A stretch of DNA of 24,129 nt, taken from the NCBI GenBank assembly GCA_021464525.1, contig JADRCO010000961.1:1-24129 (forward strand), read 5' to 3'. The notes under the pieces were generated by a model, which was not told the DNA's origin, did not search any database, and saw nothing but the letters and a program-made list of their open reading frames with translations. This DNA is from Rhizophagus sp. LPA8_4_AMF (Eukaryota; Glomeromycota; Glomeromycetes; Glomerales; Glomeraceae). This document shows positions 21,019 through 24,129 of this stretch, piece after piece (position 1 is the first letter of the stretch; each line of letters starts with the position of its first letter). A program made the translations under genes and the position numbers.

Positions 21019-22581
21019 ATTAACATATTTATTTTCGTTGATTTAGTGGAAAAATTATTTGAATTTTGTACGTTCGATGGAATTAAATTACGTGAAATTA
21101 CTCAAGATCCAGAAACATTAAAATATATGATTGTAATGGAACATATGGAACTTGGTAGTTTAAAATCCAACTTAATGATAAAAAATGCAATCCAATTGAT
21201 AAATATTATAATTTATTTTGGATAGCAAAATCACTTTTAGCTTTACATAAATGTAATTTAGTTCATGGTGATTTCTATAGTGGTAATTTACTTTTCAAAT
21301 AATTTGAACACTTATATAAGTGATTCTGGATTAAGTAGACCAGTAAATAAACCTACTGAATCTAACGTGTACTTCCTTATATTGCTCCGGAAGTATTACG
21401 TTAGTGTTGGTCGCCGTAATAGTTGTAATAGGTTGAAAGGTTGTAACCGTATGTTGATAAAGTTGTAGTAATTCCATAAATTTACACGCGTTGTAATAGG
21501 TGTAATGTCCGGAATGGGTGTAATGCTTGATGAATATTAATCGTAAATTAAAATTATTGGATACATTAAGTATAGAAGTGAGGTGATATTCACAATTTTA
21601 ATAGATTGGCAATTGTGAGACACATCAGAACGATAGTACCTGTGATGTCAATCACATTGATCACAATAATTTGAATTACAACCACGGTATTACAACTTTA
21701 ATACGGCATTTTCGTAATTTTGAGCCGTAATCTGAAACTAGGGTTGCAAACCAGGTTGTAGTCTGAAATCCATAATTATTACTTACGGCGACCAACATTG
21801 TATTACGTGGTAGACCAAATACAAAAGCTGCGGACATACATTCCTTCGGTATTATTACAGTATGTGGGAAATGACTTCCGGAATTCCTGCTTTTAATAGT
21901 GTGCCTCATGATTTTGATCTTTCCTTGGCTATCTGCAGAGTTACTAGACCAGATATCATCGAAACTTCGAAGATTTTTGATGATACAGTTGTTCAAAAAG
22001 TATATAAAGACAAAGAAATTGGATATATAGAATTAATGAAAAAATATTGGGATTCTAATCCTGATAAAAGACCAAAAGCTGAAGAATTATATATGAAAAT
22101 TTTTCATAAATGGTTTTTGGAATTATTCCTATTTATAAATTAACATCTATACCAGGTAAATATTAAAATTATTTTAAGAATGATATGTCTATTATAGAAA
22201 ATGACACCTTTATTAAAACTATCCATCATCTTGTTATACAAGTAGAAAAATTGATTATGCTGAAAACATAAATGAAATTTTAGTTCAAGAAGAACTAAAA
22301 ATTATAAATAATGATAATGTGAACAATATGAGTGAAAGTTTAGGTAATTATTTTCTACAATGTTTTTCAACCTTTTTTTTTTTTCCTTACCATCAAAAAA
22401 TAAATTTTATTTTAAAATGCATATATGTAGAAAGATGTAGGAGTTTTAATTAAGATAAACGTAAGTAAGTGAAAAATTATTATTCGAAGATATTATTTTA
22501 AATTTTATTAATATTGTTGACGGTTTTCTTAATAGATTCTGTATCACAATAATTTAAATGATGAGAGATAACTAATTCTAA
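21019..22581 (+). pseudogene. TKL kinase pseudogene, paralog of the gene at 1907, split by a MITE
   Basis: From the end of intron 1 (TTCGTTGATTTAG, acceptor at about 21045) onward the DNA aligns with exons 2-5 of the plus-strand kinase: ITQDPET (about 21098), HGDFYSGNLL (about 21265), APEVLR (about 21385), then after the insertion the DI-SFG region, MWEMTSGIPAFN (21862), YWDSNPDKRPKAEE, and the C-terminal SCYTSRKIDYAENINEIL exon near 22230. Exon 1, with zinc ribbon, glycine loop and VAIK lysine, is absent. There are several frameshifts (about 21085, 21185, 21295, 21355, 21858), a DFG-position change to DSG and stop codons, so it cannot make a kinase. The 399-bp insertion at 21402-21800 interrupts APEVLR-G. 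Intron donors and acceptors are still visible, so this is a DNA-level duplicate and not a retrocopy. Confidence 0.9.
21402..21800. mobile_element. hAT-like MITE, 399 bp, with 8-bp target duplication
   Basis: The insertion begins TAGTGTTGGTCGCCGTAA and its reverse complement begins CAATGTTGGTCGCCGTAA, sharing a perfect 15-bp core. It is flanked by TATTACGT at 21394-21401 and 21801-21808. Removing element plus one copy restores the kinase reading across the site exactly as in the intact paralog, so the boundaries are secure. An 8-bp duplication and (C/T)A(A/G)TG ends are typical of the hAT superfamily. Inside, near both ends, GTTGTAAT-like words recur in opposite orientation (for example 21422, 21490 and, inverted, 21676, 21690), resembling subterminal transposase-binding repeats. 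No transposase is encoded, so it is non-autonomous. Confidence 0.88.
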
Positions 22582-22870
22582 ATATCATCATATTTTATAT
22601 ATCACAATTTATTTGTTGACAATTTATAACATTTATAAATTTATGTAGTTAACCTTTTTATAACTATCATTAAAATGGCTGCATAGAAAGAACGAAAATT
22701 GTATATAGATCGAATTGGGTAAAGAATCTATTTTAAGGAATTTTTTGGCTATTAAGGAAATATTGGGTATATCTTGAAAATATTCAAGTATATAAAGTTT
22801 CAAAAGCTTTGTAATCACTTTCATTTTGTGCATTAAAAAAAAAGGACCGGGATCGTAATGGGTACAACGG

Positions 22871-23025
22871 AAACATGTCATGTACGGAGGCCTAACGGTG
22901 GTCAACGTATGGTATGTATGGTCATTTTTACCATACTGTAGGGAGGGTGATGTATACTGTAGGGTGATGTCTACCGGACATTGCCACCGTACGTACATAC
23001 ATAGGCCTCCGTACATGACATGTTT
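22871..23025. mobile_element. 155-bp foldback element with 24-bp terminal inverted repeats
   Basis: AAACATGTCATGTACGGAGG-CCTA at 22871-22894 is matched by its exact reverse complement at 23002-23025. The interior is GC-richer than the flanks and holds a further inverted pair (CGGTGG near 22896, CCACCG near 22984) and a direct repeat (TACTGTAGGG with GTGATGT, at about 22935 and 22957). Such compact palindromic elements are MITE-like. I see no clear target duplication, so the superfamily is open. Frames crossing it on both strands are by-products of the palindrome. Confidence 0.75.
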
Positions 23026-23173
23026 TCTATATGATCACTGTAATAATAATAACAACAATACTGTACATCATATTGTACAACGTGCTCGTTGAAAGTTGCT
23101 TCATAAGCCAACAAAACTTCTGTTGGGCACATGCATAAAGTAAAATTTCTAAATTTCACTTTATAAATATCAG

Positions 23174-23770
23174 TTGATTAATACCGAGTTTTTACTACCT
23201 TACTTATCCCTTTCATTTATTGTTATTATTTCTATAATGATTCTTCTTGCGTTCTTTATTATTTGGCTATTATATCAGTGTTTCTTATGGTTAACTCCTA
23301 GGTATGATTTTCATTTAACCCAAAAAAAACTGATATCATGCCGCCTTAACAACGCACCATATTCTTTACAGTAATATTCAGAACAAGCGGAATTCATCAC
23401 TGCTCATTATTGAATGGGATGAGGATAGCCTTCGCCAAAATAATATTCGGAAAAATATTGTAGTAGATTGTATGTATAAGATGCTTATAACAATAATCCT
23501 AATAGTTGTCCTTTAAAAAAAATTTTCTAACGTTTTTTTTTTCACTTTCCCTTTTAATCAGTTATTCGTGAATTTCCGGGTTGTTTTCAACTTGTACAAA
23601 ACCAGTCAGAATCTATTTTCTATTTTGTCGACACTCCTAGAATTCAAGCATCCCATGTAATTGATAATATTGTGTTAGCGCTACAAAGGGCATATCATCA
23701 AAAAATATGGATTCATTTGGAAAAGTATATTGTAATAGCCGAAGAGGAAAATCTCTTCAAATCTAAATGA
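23174..23770 (+). CDS. Small single-pass membrane protein of unknown function; three exons seen, 5' end unresolved
   Basis: Exons 23174-23301, 23372-23469 and 23562-23770 join in frame across introns of 70 and 92 nt (GTATGA..ACAG, GTATGT..TCAG; phases 2 and 1) and end at TGA 23768-23770. An AATAAA lies at 23823. The first visible exon encodes a strongly hydrophobic segment (LSLSFIVIISIMILLAFFII) suited to one membrane helix, then a basic linker (NIQNKRNSS). The rest is a soluble domain of about 95 residues with LLIIEWDEDSL, IREFPGCFQLVQ, FYFVDTPRIQ and an acidic tail. No known family recognised. There is no ATG in frame before the helix: a stop lies upstream, and a good acceptor (ATATCAG, 23167-23173) precedes the exon, so a further 5' exon is expected. 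ATG at 23131 would need a 34-nt intron, unusually short. The foldback element at 22871 may sit in the 5' intron or promoter. Confidence 0.7.
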
Positions 23771-24129
23771 AATTTTAAATGTTTTTTAATTCCATTTGTC
23801 TAAAAGCGAAATAATTTAAAGAAATAAAAATTAATATATTAGCTCCGATCATACTTTTATTATTCCTGAACACTATTACAGGCCAACACAGCTAAAAATA
23901 GGACATGAAAAGTTAATATTAAATTGAGGTTCTTTGACTGACAACTTTTCACTTGTTTGAATATTAACGATAGGTTGTATTCTGTTCACAAGCGCAGTAT
24001 TTCTTGCGCTATAAAGTTCTTTTTCTTTGAATTATTGAAATTCAAATGCTAAACAAATGTGTATGCAATATGTACAATAAAGTTCTTATTTGCAAATTGA
24101 TTTTATGAAGGTTCTTAGAACGTTTTATT
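23771..24129. other. 3' flank of the membrane-protein gene
   Basis: Beyond the putative polyadenylation signal at 23823-23828 I see no coding frame, RNA gene or repeat of note on either strand. The word ATAAAGTTCTT occurs twice (about 24012 and 24078), possibly by chance. Confidence 0.4.

Noticed and set aside
21676-21996. 106-codon minus-strand frame
   Set aside because: It spans the right end of the MITE and antisense kinase pseudogene sequence; two unrelated origins fused by insertion.
22633-23159. Three overlapping frames on both strands around the foldback element
   Set aside because: They mirror each other through the inverted repeats and show no independent coding signal.

Overview
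The window looks like nuclear DNA of an arbuscular mycorrhizal fungus, most likely Rhizophagus irregularis or a close relative (Glomeromycotina). This rests on the very AT-rich sequence, short AT-rich introns of about 70-100 nt, Sel1-repeat and tyrosine-kinase-like (TKL) kinase genes of the type hugely expanded in that lineage, and scattered transposon debris. Species assignment is inference; no database was searched.

Layout. 1-276 (-): 5' end of a Sel1-repeat gene leaving the window on the left. 277-1906: non-coding. 1907-3684 (+): five-exon kinase gene with an N-terminal CxxC...CxxC module, interrupted by an in-frame TAG at codon 57; an ATG further in would still give a whole kinase domain. 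3685-6712: no gene seen. 6713-9817 (-): the most striking locus, a five-exon kinase gene whose first four exons are tandem copies of one module (hinge piece + zinc ribbon + kinase N-lobe), all open and all flanked by phase-0 introns. Only the last module has a normal glycine loop, and it alone joins the catalytic lobe in exon 5. 9818-12640: non-coding, with a polypurine block. 12640-12946: fragment of an unknown coding sequence abutting a possible Tc1/mariner-type terminus. About 13450-20130: an old tandem duplication of a roughly 3 kb unit carrying decayed gene pieces; the second copy has a retroelement-like insertion with a poly(A) tail. 21019-22581 (+): a kinase pseudogene paralogous to the gene at 1907, split by a 399-bp hAT-like MITE with a perfect 8-bp target duplication. 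22871-23025: a 155-bp foldback element. 23174-23770 (+): exons of a small single-pass membrane protein of unknown function.

How the genes relate: Sel1-repeat and TKL genes share family expansions in these fungi, and TKL kinases with Sel1 domains are known, but no operon-like logic applies. The window reads as a fast-evolving paralog neighbourhood showing several fates of one kinase family: a nearly intact gene with a nonsense codon, a gene that multiplied its N-terminal exon, and a transposon-split relic.
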